Shown here piece by piece: positions 1 to 9,826 of a stretch of 64,000 bases of DNA. The DNA lies in the NCBI RefSeq assembly GCF_020829665.1, contig NZ_JAIVFT010000005.1, forward strand, positions 1 through 64,000, given 5' to 3'. The stretch's first letter is position 1, and each line of letters opens with the position of its first letter. Under the pieces are notes generated by a model, which had not been told where the DNA came from, made no database searches, and saw nothing but the letters and a program-made list of their open reading frames with translations. The DNA is from Nostoc sp. CHAB 5824 (GTDB lineage Bacteria; Cyanobacteriota; Cyanobacteriia; Cyanobacteriales; Nostocaceae). A program made the position numbers and the translations under genes.

Positions 1-71
1 CTGATTGAGATGTTTTTCTGAAGATGTGCCGCAACTATTTTTTCTCGAAGCTCGACAGAGTATGACTTCAT
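1..71 (-). CDS. IS630-type transposase, N-terminal end only (cut by window edge)
   Basis: Reading leftward from an ATG at 69-71, the frame stays open to the edge and gives MKSYSVELREKIVAAHLQ and a few more residues. This matches the usual opening of IS630/Tc1-family transposases (M-K-x-Y-S-x-x-L-R-x-K-I-V, the start of the helix-turn-helix). Only 23 codons are visible, so whether the element is intact cannot be judged. No convincing Shine-Dalgarno site is seen, which is common for these elements. The inserted end of the element should lie a few tens of bases to the right, but I could not define its inverted repeat. Confidence 0.6.
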   Translation of the reverse strand, partial: MKSYSVELREKIVAAHLQKNISI

Positions 72-404
72 TTAAAAGTATTTATATTTTAATCTAGTGT
101 ACCTTATAACAGACGGAAGTGCTGTATCTGTGAACTGTCTAGCTAAACTAACTATGAAGGCAGTAAGGATAATTTTGTCAAAGTCATTAGTTTGCTGTTT
201 GTTCATTAGTTTTTTTCGCTCTACTATCAAACAGTCTAAATATCAATTTATTAAATGAAAATTGCCTAAACTTATAAATTATTTTTAATAACTTTAACTT
301 AATTATCTGGATGACAAAGCTAAATTAATAATTTTAATGAGTACGTACACATAAAGCAGTCTTAATCACTTAACTCTTTACCCACAAGACTGGTAAATAA
401 TAGT

Positions 405-580
405 ACTTACGCAAAACTACACGCTGTAGGGGCAATACCCTGCGGTCAGCCGCAACTCTTGGAACGCAAACAGCGTGTCGCAGACAGACGCTTTGCGTAG
501 CTTGCTTCTCCGTGGGAGTATGCGTCTACATGAATTGCCCTAAGAAGAAAATCAGGGTCTTAGCTATTGTTTGCGTAAGT
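405..580. repeat. MITE-like element with terminal repeat ACTTACGCAAA
   Basis: An 11-bp perfect inverted repeat, ACTTACGCAAA at 405-415 and TTTGCGTAAGT at 570-580, encloses about 150 bp. The core carries a GC-rich dispersed repeat of the Nostoc type (cagcgtgtcgcagacagacg, gcgtctac), unlike the AT-rich surroundings. It encodes nothing convincing. The rest of the 72-1048 gap is AT-rich with no gene that I can support. Confidence 0.6.
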
Positions 581-804
581 CCTGAATAAGGTGCTTTCAA
601 CCTTAAACTGTAAGCATTTTGTACTCTAGATTCCTAAATTAATACTAAAAATTACTAATTAAAGCATAATTAATACACATCTATCTGTAATTTAAATTCT
701 TGCTTTTCAATGAGTGTAGCTAGAAAAAACTGGTTACCATAATGAAATAATTGCAAATTACTCTCAATAAATTAAGATACTCTGCCAAAAGTCTTGAGTA
801 GTTC

Positions 805-886
805 AGGACTTACGCACAAGCAATGACAAATTGAACCGCAAAGCACACGGAGGAATAATAGTTTAAGAGGTTTTTGCGTAAGTCCT
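805..886. repeat. MITE-like element with terminal repeat AGGACTTACGCA
   Basis: A 12-bp perfect inverted repeat, AGGACTTACGCA at 805-816 and TGCGTAAGTCCT at 875-886, encloses a short non-coding core of 58 bp. The terminal repeat matches that of the element at 405-580, so the two look like members of one non-autonomous family with different cores. Confidence 0.65.
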
Positions 887-1048
887 ATAGTTGTATCCAA
901 AGATAGATGTTTTAGCTCATATTAATTTCTAAGGTTTATGTCAAGCTATGGAAACAAAAGTATAAAAAATGTTGCTTTTATAAAAATATTTGTTATATTA
1001 GTTTACATAAGGCAATAAACCTTAAAAATTGAGCTTGGAGTCTGAACC

Positions 1049-1234
1049 ATGACAAATGCAACCACGACAAAAGTAACTACTCCTGTAATTGAAGATCGCA
1101 ACGCTTGGCGTTGGGGTTTTACCCCACAAGCAGAAATTTGGAACGGTCGCTTGGCAATGATCGGCTTTTTGGCAGCCGTTTTGGTTGAGCTTTTTTCTGG
1201 TCAAGGCTTCCTACATTTTTGGGGCATCCTGTAA
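1049..1234 (+). CDS. High-light-inducible protein (Hlip/Scp, CAB-like)
   Basis: A 61-residue one-helix protein of the light-harvesting-like family. Residues about 28-41 hold the chlorophyll-binding signature E[11 protein letters not shown], followed by one hydrophobic helix to about residue 50. Family members sit in the thylakoid membrane, bind chlorophyll and carotenoid, and protect photosystem II assembly and chlorophyll recycling under excess light. The N-terminus is a short polar stretch, and the length is normal for the family. The ATG has a GGAG ribosome site about 8 bases upstream. The gene is monocistronic with a strong terminator just after it. I do not assign a specific hli letter. 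Confidence 0.93.
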   Translation: MTNATTTKVTTPVIEDRNAWRWGFTPQAEIWNGRLAMIGFLAAVLVELFSGQGFLHFWGIL

Positions 1235-1263
1235 TTTTTAATATTTAAGATGACCTATAAATA

Positions 1264-1300
1264 AAAAAACCTGGAGTGCTAATTCACTACCAGGTTTTTT
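1264..1300 (+). terminator. Rho-independent terminator of the hli gene
   Basis: AAAAAACCTGG (1264-1274) pairs perfectly with CCAGGTTTTTT (1290-1300), with AGTG/CACT extending the stem inward. A T-run follows directly. It lies 30 bp after the hli stop and could also act on the converging sigA transcript. Confidence 0.85.
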
Positions 1301-1310
1301 ATTATTTTGT

Positions 1311-1381
1311 CAGTTGTCATTTGTCATTTGTTTATTCACTAATGACCAATGACTATTGACTAATGACTAATGACTAATTGA
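1311..1381. repeat. Heptamer repeat array (CTAATGA/GTCATTT type) at the sigA 3' end
   Basis: Successive 7-bp units such as ttgtcat, ctaatga and caatgac fill this stretch. It runs right up to the sigA stop codon at 1382. Short tandem heptamers of this kind (STRR) are known from Nostoc and Calothrix. Confidence 0.75.
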
Positions 1382-2551
1382 CTACCGAATATACTCTTTG
1401 AGAACGCTGTTACGATTTGGGTGGCGTAACTTGCGGAGTGCTTTCGCTTCAATTTGACGAATGCGTTCGCGGGTGACGTTGAAAATCTGTCCGATTTCCT
1501 CAAGAGTCTTCATCCGACCATCATCCAAGCCATAACGTAGTCTGAGAACATCGCGTTCACGAGGACTGAGACTGTCGAGGACTTTTTCGAGGTCTTCGCG
1601 CAGAAGATTTTTGGAAACTTGGTCTTCTGGTGTTTCACCATCGGATTCAATAAAATCGCCCAATCGAGAATCTTCTTCTTTACCAATGGGTGTTTCTAAT
1701 GAAATGGGTAACTGGGCGGATTTAGCAATAAACCGCAACTTCTCAATGGTCATTTCCATGCGAGTGGCGATTTCTTCTTCGGTGGGTTTGCGACCCATCT
1801 CTTGAGATAGCAACTTGGTAGTTTTCTTAATCCGAGAGATGGTTTCGTAGAGGTGAACTGGAAGACGAATCGTGCGGGATTGATCTGCGATCGCGCGGGT
1901 AATTGCTTGACGAATCCACCATGTAGCGTATGTAGAAAACTTATAACCTTTTTCGTGGTCAAACTTTTCAGCGGCACGAATCAAACCGAGACTGCCTTCC
2001 TGAATTAAGTCTTGGAACGACAAACCACGATTCATGTACTTCTTAGCAATTGAAACTACAAGACGGAGGTTAGATTGCACCATCTTGTCTTTCGCCCTGC
2101 GACCAATATGGAGGCGATAACGAAAAGCTGGCAAAGGTAGTTGTACTGCTTCTGCCCATTCACTATCTCTCGGATCGCGATCTAATTGCTCTGAGAGTCT
2201 TTCGCGTACCCTCTCTAATTCCAGCAAATCGGCTATTTTCCGCGCCAATTCAATTTCTTCGTCTGCCCGCAACAGCCGAATTCTACCAATTTCTTGCAAG
2301 TAAAGCCGAATTGAATCTTCTGTGTAGTGCTTTTTCTTGCTTTGTGTCCGACGACGCGATTTAGCGGCTTTTCCAGACTTTGCGTCGTCCTCATCAGACT
2401 GAGGCTCTAAAAATTCCTCGTCACCTTCATCGATGATCAGCAAGTCCTCTTCATCGTCTATTAAGAGTTCTTCTAACTCGAGCTCAGGCTGATTTATTAT
2501 TTCTAGGTCAGGCTGATATATGCTTTCGAGTACGTTGTTAGCCTGGTTCAT
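1382..2551 (-). CDS. sigA: Primary (group 1) RNA polymerase sigma factor SigA/RpoD
   Basis: This 389-residue protein is the principal sigma-70 factor, which directs RNA polymerase to housekeeping promoters. An acidic N-terminus (to about 50) and a basic stretch are followed by region 1.2 ([11 protein letters not shown]), region 2 with the [15 protein letters not shown] promoter-melting helix, region 3, and region 4 ending in the [20 protein letters not shown] helix-turn-helix that reads the -35 box. The length equals cyanobacterial SigA. The long acidic N-terminus and intact region 1.2 fit group 1 better than the shorter group 2 sigma factors. It is transcribed alone, with a long non-coding leader region upstream. 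Confidence 0.95.
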   Translation of the reverse strand: MNQANNVLESIYQPDLEIINQPELELEELLIDDEEDLLIIDEGDEEFLEPQSDEDDAKSGKAAKSRRRTQSKKKHYTEDSIRLYLQEIGRIRLLRADEEIELARKIADLLELERVRERLSEQLDRDPRDSEWAEAVQLPLPAFRYRLHIGRRAKDKMVQSNLRLVVSIAKKYMNRGLSFQDLIQEGSLGLIRAAEKFDHEKGYKFSTYATWWIRQAITRAIADQSRTIRLPVHLYETISRIKKTTKLLSQEMGRKPTEEEIATRMEMTIEKLRFIAKSAQLPISLETPIGKEEDSRLGDFIESDGETPEDQVSKNLLREDLEKVLDSLSPRERDVLRLRYGLDDGRMKTLEEIGQIFNVTRERIRQIEAKALRKLRHPNRNSVLKEYIR

Positions 2552-2680
2552 GCCGCGTTCCTCATGCTCCTTGCAGAATCAATTACTCAAGATGTGTTTA
2601 CTGCTCTTTTAAACGAGCTAATTGTCAACCGAAAATAAACTTTTTGGCAGATTTGCCAGAGATATTTTCGGAAGTTTTAC

Positions 2681-2702
2681 ACCTCCGGTCGGAGGTTTTT
2701 TA
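2681..2702 (+). terminator. Terminator-like hairpin on the plus strand in the sigA leader
   Basis: ACCTCC (2681-2686) pairs with GGAGGT (2691-2696) around a GGTC tetraloop, followed by a run of T to 2702. In the plus direction this is a textbook intrinsic terminator, yet no plus-strand gene precedes it. It sits about 130 bp upstream of sigA, so it might end an antisense transcript or fold in the sigA leader. Confidence 0.5.
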
Positions 2703-4084
2703 GTTTAGTTTAAGCAATTACTAAAAGTGACTTGCTCATCTTAGTAAATGTTATATGTGTTGCTATCACACACTGCTTTCAACTAACTGGTCAAAAAAAA
2801 GACTTGCCTTTATCAAAAAATTTGCCACTCTATATTAACTAATTCAGACTTTTGGCAGATTTTCCTATAAAGACTCTTCCGATTGTAGCCTGTTTCACAG
2901 AAATTGCACTCTTTTTGTGTATTAATCATGAACTCCTAAAGCAATTATTAGCCACTATTACCGAAAAGACATTAAAAACGGGAGTTATACCCGGAAATTT
3001 TTTTACCCTTTTCGGAATTGCAGTGACCTGCTTATTACATTACAAAGTAAGTACGTTTGCTTTTGCCGATTTTCATGTATTTTACACAACATTAATTACT
3101 TAGAAAGAGTGCATTTTATGTTAACTTAGATGATTCGTCTTAATCTACCCATTTTTACATTTCCTTCACAAATTACGCATTCCTTAGATTAAAGCGGGTC
3201 TTGACCGTGGGTAAATACAACAAGGATGGTGGTGTTTGCCTTAAAGCAGTTAACCTTCTGCGTACTAATTACCTTAACTGAGGAGTTGAGGCTGTGGCAG
3301 AATCGACCTAATAGCAGATCAATTTAGGTTTAACTAATTCGGTCTTATTCACACGTTAGCGCACTGCGACGATTTCAGCCCTATGAACCTTGACAAACTT
3401 TTCTTATTGTATACAAAGATATTTTAATCAATTCAAAAACAATTTGTCCTGCGAACTCGCCAGTATAGTCTTATTTAAGGCAAAAGTTCATTAGATACAT
3501 AGGATACAATAGCGATCGCCACGGCAGTACATGAAGATATTAACAAGTTTGCTGACAGATGGTGTCTGCTTCCAGTAGGCATTACCTCGAACAAAGAGAA
3601 CCTAGAAGATTGCCTGATGATTTGGTTACAAACTTGACTTACGTAAGTAAGTTGTAATCTTAAATACTTTTGGTTCGGTAATCTGTCATCTTATTATGAG
3701 AAATCCTCAAAATACTTATTAATTGCTGTTTGATAGATGAGATTCAGTTATTTTCTTAAAGCATAACAAATGTGTTTCTAGCTGGTGGACAAAATAAATC
3801 AGCCAGTCAGTGCAAAAATTATTATCTTAACGAAATCTCCAATAAAGTTGGTAGTTTAGCTAACACTATAAGATTGAACTTTTGTAAAATATTGACAATA
3901 AGCAAATTATATGGTTTTTTTGCTATTTAAAAGATTTAGAACTTTTGTAGTTACATAACACTGACCTACCACTTGTGTGGTAAGCTTATCTAATTTTTTA
4001 ACTGATGTTAACCTCTAGTTTTGGCTAGGGGTGGCTTTTAAACCTAACCCTAGCGAGAACTGGAAACTATGAGCAATGCTTGAA
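2703..4084. other. Long gap without a supportable gene; possible structured RNA near 3.19-3.31 kb
   Basis: Most of this 1.4 kb is AT-rich and shows no open frame with both a ribosome site and a protein-like composition. A stretch around 3190-3310 is visibly richer in G and C. It holds a hairpin CAGTTAA (3247-3253)/TTAACTG (3274-3280), followed by a purine-rich segment. That could be a small RNA or a leader, but I recognise no known RNA family in it. Confidence 0.3.
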
Positions 4085-4693
4085 CTACCGTGGTGTTGGG
4101 GTGGTTTTTAGACTTGGGGGAAAATTAGGTGGCAGAAGTACCTGGTCAACTATATGAATAATGCCATTGCTAGCTGGGATGTTTGGCTGAGTCACTTTAG
4201 CATTGTTGGCCGTGATTGAGTTGTTGGCACGATCAACTGTGATTTGAACAGGACTACCCTCAACTGTTTTAATTTGTCCCGATGTCAATTGCTGGGAGGT
4301 AATTCCCCCAGGTATAACGTGGTAGGACAGAAGTCTGACTAATTGTTGTTTGTTTGCTGGCTGTAAGAGTTGGGCTAAAGTAGCTTTTGGTAAAGCAGAG
4401 AAAGCGGCGTCAGTAGGTGCAAATATTGTGTAAGGGCCTGGTGCAGCAAGTTGTTCAGTTAAGCCTGCGGCTTGCACTGCTCGGATGAGGGTTTGAAACT
4501 GTCCCTGACTGGCTGCTGACTTTGCCAGTTCTGCTAAATTTTGCGTTGCAATGGTGGCAGTAGGAGTTGGCGTGACAGAAGGGACTGTTGCTGTAGGAGT
4601 TTCGACAGGTTGAGCGCAGGCAGACAGAGTAATCAAGCTACTTATGCCAATAATATTCAACAATATTTCTACTATGCCTTTGCTGGCTTTCAT
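4085..4693 (-). CDS. Fasciclin (FAS1) domain lipoprotein
   Basis: From the ATG at 4693 the product is 202 residues. It opens with a basic start, a hydrophobic helix and the lipobox L-S-A-C, so it should be a lipid-anchored surface protein. A Pro/Thr-rich linker follows, then one FAS1 domain with its two hallmark blocks, G-P-Y-T-I-F-A-P-T-D-A-A-F and the later Y-H-V-I-P. FAS1 domains mediate adhesion or protein contacts, and a cyanobacterial role is not established. A GTG at 4760 would extend the frame by 23 residues, but it places a polar stretch before the signal peptide and has no properly spaced ribosome site, so I prefer 4693. Confidence 0.85.
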   Translation of the reverse strand: MKASKGIVEILLNIIGISSLITLSACAQPVETPTATVPSVTPTPTATIATQNLAELAKSAASQGQFQTLIRAVQAAGLTEQLAAPGPYTIFAPTDAAFSALPKATLAQLLQPANKQQLVRLLSYHVIPGGITSQQLTSGQIKTVEGSPVQITVDRANNSITANNAKVTQPNIPASNGIIHIVDQVLLPPNFPPSLKTTPTPR

Positions 4694-4911
4694 AGCTTTA
4701 TATAGAATCCAGTTAAATAAAGAATTATTGATAATAGTTAATAAATTTATGGATATAGTCACTCACCTAACGACATAGTTTGTAGTCTGAAAAATATTAA
4801 TCCAAAAGATTTAGACGTTTTCTAGTTTGTCATCAGCCAAAAGAAGTACTTTTTATAGAAATTTTGGATATAAAAGAATACGCTAGGGTTAAGCCAGAAA
4901 AATAAATTTAC

Positions 4912-5127
4912 GTAGGTTGGGGAGCCACTGCGCCCTTGCGGTTCCCCGACTTGTTCGCGTAGCGTCTCCCCTTCTCCCAAAGGGAGAGGCTAGCGCCAAG
5001 GGAGAAGCAAGTGGCGTTTGAGGAACGTAGACCCAAAGGGGCTTAAGGCAGGGTAACCCAACATTTTCGGGCATTTGTTGGGTTTCACTTCGTACCCCTG
5101 CGGGGATCTTGCTACAACCCAACCTAC
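4912..5127. repeat. MITE-like element with terminal repeat GTAGGTTGGG
   Basis: A perfect 10-bp inverted repeat, GTAGGTTGGG (4912-4921) and CCCAACCTAC (5118-5127), bounds about 216 bp. The core is GC-rich and built from internal palindromes (ctcccaaagggag, acccctgcggggat) and a second cccaac/gttggg pair. Open frames across it are by-products of the repeat composition. GTAGGTTGGG-ended elements are widespread in cyanobacteria. Confidence 0.7.
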
Positions 5128-5158
5128 AATTATCCTTAACTGAATCGTATTGGGATAT

Positions 5159-5195
5159 AAAAAAGGTAATGGGTGATACGTTCTCACCCATTACC
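5159..5195 (-). terminator. Rho-independent terminator of gyrB
   Basis: GGTAATGGGTGA (5165-5176) and TCACCCATTACC (5184-5195) form a perfect 12-bp stem with a 7-base loop. On the minus strand it is followed by TTTTTT (complement of 5159-5164). It lies 39 bp after the gyrB stop. Confidence 0.9.
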
Positions 5196-5234
5196 AATGT
5201 CACAAATTATTGAAATCGTGTCAGGGAATTGATA

Positions 5235-7172
5235 TTAGATATCTAAATCGGTGAAGTTGAGTTTAGATCCATAGGTTTCGATGAATTCTCGTCTGGGTGC
5301 GACGCGATCGCCCATTAAAATTGTGAAGATGCGATCGGCTTCGGCAGCGTCCTCAATTTCGACTTGCTTCATTTTGCGGGTTTCTGGGTTCATTGTGGTG
5401 TCCCAGAGTTGTTGTGGCATCATTTCACCCAAACCTTTGAAGCGTTGGATGGTATAGTTGGCGTTTGCAGGAAATTTGGCGATTGCTTGATTTTTTTCGC
5501 GATCGCTATAGCAGTACTCATGATTACGTCCCCGTTCTACTTTATACAGTGGGGGACAAGCAATATAAATAAAGCCTTGTTCGATGAGCGATCGTTGATA
5601 TCGATAGAAGAATGTTAACAACAAAGTCCGAATGTGCGCCCCATCTACGTCAGCATCCGTCATGATGACTATACGGTGATAACGCAGTTGAGTAGAATCG
5701 AATTCATCACCTTTGACACCTAAACCGAGTGCTGTAATTAACGCTTGAACTTCGTTATTTTTATAAATTTTAGCGTCATCGGTTTTTTCAATGTTGAGAA
5801 TTTTACCACGTAGAGGCAAGATCGCTTGAGTGCGGCGATCGCGTCCTTGTTTTGCACTCCCACCGGCTGAGTCCCCTTCCACGATGAATATCTCAGATTC
5901 GCTAGGGTCACGAGAACTACAATCTGCCAATTTACCAGGTAATGGCGAAGATTCCAGTACAGATTTGCGGCGGACTAACTCTCGTGCATGACGGGCTGCT
6001 TCTGCGGCTTTGAAAGCTTGGATAGCTTTATCTAAAATTGAGTCTGCGATGGCAGGGTGAAATTCTAGGTACTCGGTGAGGACTTCTCCCACCAAAGAAT
6101 CGACAATTCCCCGCACTTCAGTGTTACCGAGTTTGGTTTTGGTTTGTCCTTCAAATTCTGGATCGGGGACTTTAACGGAAATTACCGCAGTCAAACCTTC
6201 GCGAACGTGTTCGCCACTGAGGTTAGGTTCATTCTCTTTAATTTTATTGCGCTTGCGGGCGATCGCATTTAATGTCCGAGTTAAAACCGCCTTTAATCCT
6301 TCTAAGTGCGTACCACCATCCACCGTGCGAATATTGTTGGCAAAACCTAGCACATTATCCGTGTAAGCATCAGTACACCATTGCAATGAAACTTCCACTT
6401 GTACATTGTTACGTTCCCCCTGCACATAGATAATTTCTTCATGCAGCGGTTGCTTCTCGCGGTTCATGTAGGCGATATATTCTTTAATGCCACCCTTGTA
6501 ATTGTAGGATTCAACTTTAGGTGTATCGCTTTTTAGTAGTTCTAAACGATTGTCAGTAAAGGTAATTTTGACACCTGCATTCAGATACGCCAATTCTCGT
6601 AGGCGACCTGATAAAGTGATGTAATCAAACTCAATACTAGTTGTGAAGATTTGGGTATCTGGCTTAAAAGTGACAGAAGTTCCAGTTCTAGTTTCTTTGT
6701 AAGGCTTTACTTGCAGTTCACTAACTGGGATACCGCGTTCATAGCGTTGGAGATGAACCTTTTTATCTCGCCAAACTGTAACTTCTACAACCTCAGATAG
6801 GGCATTAACAACAGAAATACCAACCCCGTGCAAACCTCCAGAAACTTTGTAACCACCGCCGCCAAACTTACCACCGGCGTGCAGTACCGTCATCACGGTT
6901 TCTAAAGCCGATTTCCCGGTGCGTGAGTGAGTATCGACGGGAATACCGCGACCATCATCTGTTACAGTCACTGAACCATCAGCGTTGATATCCACTTCTA
7001 TATGAGTGCAATGACCCGCCAAAGCCTCATCGATTGAATTGTCCACCACCTCGTAAACTAAATGGTGGAGTCCTCGCGGCCCAGTGGTACCGATGTACAT
7101 TCCTGGTCTTTTGCGGACGGCTTCCAGACCTTCCAGAACTTGAATCTGATCGGCACTGTAACTGCTCGTCAT
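5235..7172 (-). CDS. gyrB: DNA gyrase subunit B
   Basis: A 645-residue type IIA topoisomerase subunit. It hydrolyses ATP to drive negative supercoiling together with GyrA. The N-terminal GHKL ATPase is clear ([25 protein letters not shown]). It is followed by the transducer, the TOPRIM domain with E-G-D-S-A-G-G-S-A and the D-A-D-V-D-G-A-H-I metal site, and a C-terminal [12 protein letters not shown] block. Length is normal for the short cyanobacterial form. The frame is open 25 codons further upstream, but the ATG at 7172 has an AGGAGA site 7 bases before it and fits family N-termini. Confidence 0.97.
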   Translation of the reverse strand: MTSSYSADQIQVLEGLEAVRKRPGMYIGTTGPRGLHHLVYEVVDNSIDEALAGHCTHIEVDINADGSVTVTDDGRGIPVDTHSRTGKSALETVMTVLHAGGKFGGGGYKVSGGLHGVGISVVNALSEVVEVTVWRDKKVHLQRYERGIPVSELQVKPYKETRTGTSVTFKPDTQIFTTSIEFDYITLSGRLRELAYLNAGVKITFTDNRLELLKSDTPKVESYNYKGGIKEYIAYMNREKQPLHEEIIYVQGERNNVQVEVSLQWCTDAYTDNVLGFANNIRTVDGGTHLEGLKAVLTRTLNAIARKRNKIKENEPNLSGEHVREGLTAVISVKVPDPEFEGQTKTKLGNTEVRGIVDSLVGEVLTEYLEFHPAIADSILDKAIQAFKAAEAARHARELVRRKSVLESSPLPGKLADCSSRDPSESEIFIVEGDSAGGSAKQGRDRRTQAILPLRGKILNIEKTDDAKIYKNNEVQALITALGLGVKGDEFDSTQLRYHRIVIMTDADVDGAHIRTLLLTFFYRYQRSLIEQGFIYIACPPLYKVERGRNHEYCYSDREKNQAIAKFPANANYTIQRFKGLGEMMPQQLWDTTMNPETRKMKQVEIEDAAEADRIFTILMGDRVAPRREFIETYGSKLNFTDLDI

Positions 7173-7316
7173 GTAAACTCTCCTGATGCGTGGGGTTGAA
7201 ATCGCCGAAAGGCAAATAAAAGTAAAAACACTCCAAAATTGTAACACAAAAGCCTTGCTGGCGTCTGTAGGGCATTTTCAAGAGAAGTTTATACTGGGGT
7301 TGCAGTACCGTGCAAG

Positions 7317-7403
7317 AGGGGCATGGGGGGCATGGGGGGCAGGGGGAGCAGGGGAGGCAGAGGGAGAATAGCTTAATGACTAATGACTAATGACTAATGA
7401 CTA
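7317..7403. repeat. G-rich tract plus heptamer repeat overlapping the miaA start
   Basis: 7317-7368 is a purine tract with repeated runs of five to six G, capable in principle of G-quadruplex formation. It is followed at about 7374-7403 by tandem TAATGAC/CTAATGA heptamers. The last heptamer supplies the ATG of miaA. Confidence 0.65.
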
Positions 7404-8302
7404 AATTAATTGTGATTTGTGGGGCGACGGCAACGGGTAAATCGGGTTTAGCTTTGGCTTTGGCGATGCGGTTGGGTTCTGTAATTCTCAGTGCTGATTC
7501 TCGTCAAGTTTATCGTGAGTTTGATATTGGGACGGCGAAACCAACTGTGGCTGAACAAAGATTGGTGCCGCACTATTTAATAGATATCTGCAATCCAGCA
7601 GATATGATGACAGTAGCAGACTATCAGCAGCAAACACAAGCCTTAATTGCTTCTGTTGGTGTTACACCACTGTTTCTAGTTGGTGGTACTGGTTTATATA
7701 TCCGTTCCATTGTCCAAGGGATGAAAATTCCGAGAGTTGCACCACAGATGGAATTGCGATCGCAGCTTGAATCTCTCGGTCAACCACAACTTTACGCAAT
7801 GTTACAACAAGTTGACCCCGTTGCAGCACAAAAGATTCATGGCAATGATTTAGTGCGAACTTTAAGAGCCTTAGAGGTATATTATGCCACTGGATATCCC
7901 ATTTCAGAACAGCAAGGGGAGAATCCACCAAATTATCCGATTTTGCAAATTGGTTTAGATTGCGATGTTGAAAAGTTGCTTGCTCGTATTCAACGGCGTA
8001 CTGAGCAAATGATAGCAAATGGTTTGGTCGCTGAAGTGGAGTATCTTTGTCAAAAATATGGCGCTGATTTATCTTTGTTGAACACTTTGGGCTATCAAGA
8101 AATTAAGCAATATTTAGCTGGGGATCTTTCCTTAGAAGAAGCGAAAGAATTAACAATTTTACATACGCGACAATTTGCCAAGCGACAACGCACTTGGTTT
8201 CGAGCATATCCACAAATTGAATGGTTTGATGCGAATGATCAGGAATTATTAGAGAAGGTTTGGCAGCGTATAAATGAGTTTATAAGTTGCACAAGTTCGT
8301 GA
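7397..8302 (+). CDS. miaA: tRNA dimethylallyltransferase MiaA
   Basis: A 301-residue enzyme that transfers a dimethylallyl group to N6 of A37 in tRNAs reading UNN codons. The P-loop G-A-T-A-T-G-K-S-G lies at residues 9-17. D-S-R-Q-V-Y (about 34), G-G-T-G-L-Y (about 95), and the C-terminal T-R-Q-F-A-K-R-Q-R-T-W-F-R block that binds tRNA are all present. Length is normal. The ATG is the final unit of a CTAATGA heptamer array, and no Shine-Dalgarno site is visible, so translation must start in a repeat-derived leader. It converges with the Uma2 gene across a shared hairpin. Confidence 0.96.
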   Translation: MTKLIVICGATATGKSGLALALAMRLGSVILSADSRQVYREFDIGTAKPTVAEQRLVPHYLIDICNPADMMTVADYQQQTQALIASVGVTPLFLVGGTGLYIRSIVQGMKIPRVAPQMELRSQLESLGQPQLYAMLQQVDPVAAQKIHGNDLVRTLRALEVYYATGYPISEQQGENPPNYPILQIGLDCDVEKLLARIQRRTEQMIANGLVAEVEYLCQKYGADLSLLNTLGYQEIKQYLAGDLSLEEAKELTILHTRQFAKRQRTWFRAYPQIEWFDANDQELLEKVWQRINEFISCTSS

Positions 8303-8318
8303 GATTTATTTTGCTCAT

Positions 8319-8348
8319 GTAAAGACGCAAAATTTTTTGCGTCTTTAC
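8319..8348. terminator. Hairpin between convergent miaA and Uma2 genes
   Basis: GTAAAGACGCAA (8319-8330) pairs with TTGCGTCTTTAC (8337-8348) around a short A/T loop. The T-rich loop and stem base make it a plausible bidirectional terminator, though there is no clean U-tract outside the stem. Confidence 0.6.
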
Positions 8349-8358
8349 AGTAAGTGTC

Positions 8359-9066
8359 CTATAGAGTGTCGGGATCTACGCCCATAGCACGCAGCCTTTC
8401 TGCTAGCAATTGGGTACGTTGTTCTGCTTGTTCGGCACGTTCTCGTTCCTGTTCGGCGCGTTCATCTCCAGTCGATAAAACATTACCATCTTGGTAGCAC
8501 CAGCGTAACCAAGTATCTTGTCTATCTTCAAATTTCCCTTTCCACAAAGTTACACCTAAACCAACTTGTTCTAACCAATTTTCTGAAGTTTCAAAGTAGC
8601 GCCTTCCTCTAAGTTCATAAACGCGTAGTAGTTTTTCTCCTAATTGCTGATTCTGGTCATATACGATGTAGTAACTAGCCCGCATTTGTTCATAAATTTT
8701 AAGCTTTTTGTCAAGTTCATCACCTTCTTTATTAGAGACAATTTCGAGGACAACTTCTGGAGGTTTGCCAAAACGCCAAACCATATAAGAGCGATTTTGT
8801 TTTTCCCACCAATTTTGAGGTACTTGCACATCCAAGCTGAGAAAAACGTCGGGTACAATTGCGGGTTGACCGTCTGTATGGTAAATACCGACATTAGCTG
8901 CTGCTAAAAAAGTCTGCTGCTGTATAGAACTGTAAAGAGAGCCAACCAAGAGACGTTGTTGTTTTTCAGAAGCAAAATTGTCCACAGGTGTATCATCTTC
9001 AGTGACTAGCTGGTTGGCATCTGGCACATAGTAATCATCATCATTGATTAAAACTTGTTGAACCAT
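8359..9066 (-). CDS. Uma2-family (DUF820) putative endonuclease
   Basis: A 235-residue protein of the Uma2 family, PD-(D/E)XK-fold proteins that are hugely expanded in cyanobacteria. Visible signatures are P-D-V-F-L-S-L-D, P-P-E-V-V-L-E-I-V-S (core acidic strand) and the following K-K-L-K-I-Y with Y-Y-I-V-Y-D. The last 40 residues are an Arg/Glu/Gln-rich coiled coil (E-R-A-E-Q-E-R-E-R-A-E-Q) ending in G-V-D-P-D-T-L, also usual for the family. True biochemical function is unknown; nuclease activity is inferred from the fold. Confidence 0.88.
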   Translation of the reverse strand: MVQQVLINDDDYYVPDANQLVTEDDTPVDNFASEKQQRLLVGSLYSSIQQQTFLAAANVGIYHTDGQPAIVPDVFLSLDVQVPQNWWEKQNRSYMVWRFGKPPEVVLEIVSNKEGDELDKKLKIYEQMRASYYIVYDQNQQLGEKLLRVYELRGRRYFETSENWLEQVGLGVTLWKGKFEDRQDTWLRWCYQDGNVLSTGDERAEQERERAEQAEQRTQLLAERLRAMGVDPDTL

Positions 9067-9826
9067 GATTTTATCCAGTATTTGAGAGCGTTATTTCTAG
9101 GTTAATTGATTTTTTAGGTTAGTTGATTAATGAAAGATATAAGTTGTGACAATATAGAGGTTTCATTGCCGTACTTGTTTCCTTAGTGAGATTAAAAAAT
9201 TAAAACTCATTCATCCTAATCAAAGCTCTCAATAAGTAATACTTGTAGATTATTCACTCGCTGTTGAGTTTCGCTGAAATTAATAAGTAACGACCTTAAA
9301 TTTAGCTTACCAAGCTAAGATTTTATTTGTAGTTGCCAAACACTAGCTATGCTTACTACCCAAAAATTGTTATTATCAATTAATAAGTTTCTAACTCTCT
9401 ATGATAGTTTCTCTCGGTTTGCTGCTGACAAAATAATTATGTGAGTATCTAATAACAATTTTATCCCTTACTTTCACCTGAGGATATTTTTGTGCTAGAA
9501 ATTCCACAAAACTTAGAACCTGTTGTTGTTCAGGTGCTAGGGTTTACAACTTGGCAATTAATTTTGAGGTGGAATCTAAAACTTAGTAAGTTATTTCACC
9601 CTCTCCTGTTAAATGTCTGACTCTATGTTACTGTAACCCCATAATTAACAGAATATTGGATTTTATCATCATTCAACGCACTTGTTAAGAAACATCGCAC
9701 CTTCCGTACTCAAATCATGCGATCGCTTTTACTCACTCTTGACTACTATTTTTGCAACAATAGTAATTAAAGCGTTCCCAAAAAGCTTGTAATACGAGAT
9801 ACATCTACCTTGCACTTTAAAAAACT
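9067..9826. other. 760-bp gap; only a doubtful 42-codon frame
   Basis: The stretch is AT-rich. A GTG at 9492, preceded by a GAGGA-like site, opens a 42-codon plus-strand frame to 9620 (begins V-L-E-I-P-Q-N-L-E-P). Nothing in it is recognisable and it is not counted as a gene. A HIP1-like site lies near 9720. No terminator is seen. Confidence 0.3.

Noticed and set aside
2852-3103. 83-codon plus-strand open frame in the gap upstream of sigA
   Set aside because: It starts at TTG without a ribosome site, has no recognisable domain, and lies in AT-rich non-coding sequence.
4889-5203. Open frames of 104 and 65 codons between the fasciclin and gyrB genes
   Set aside because: They run across a MITE-like element and the gyrB terminator; the composition is that of palindromic repeat DNA.
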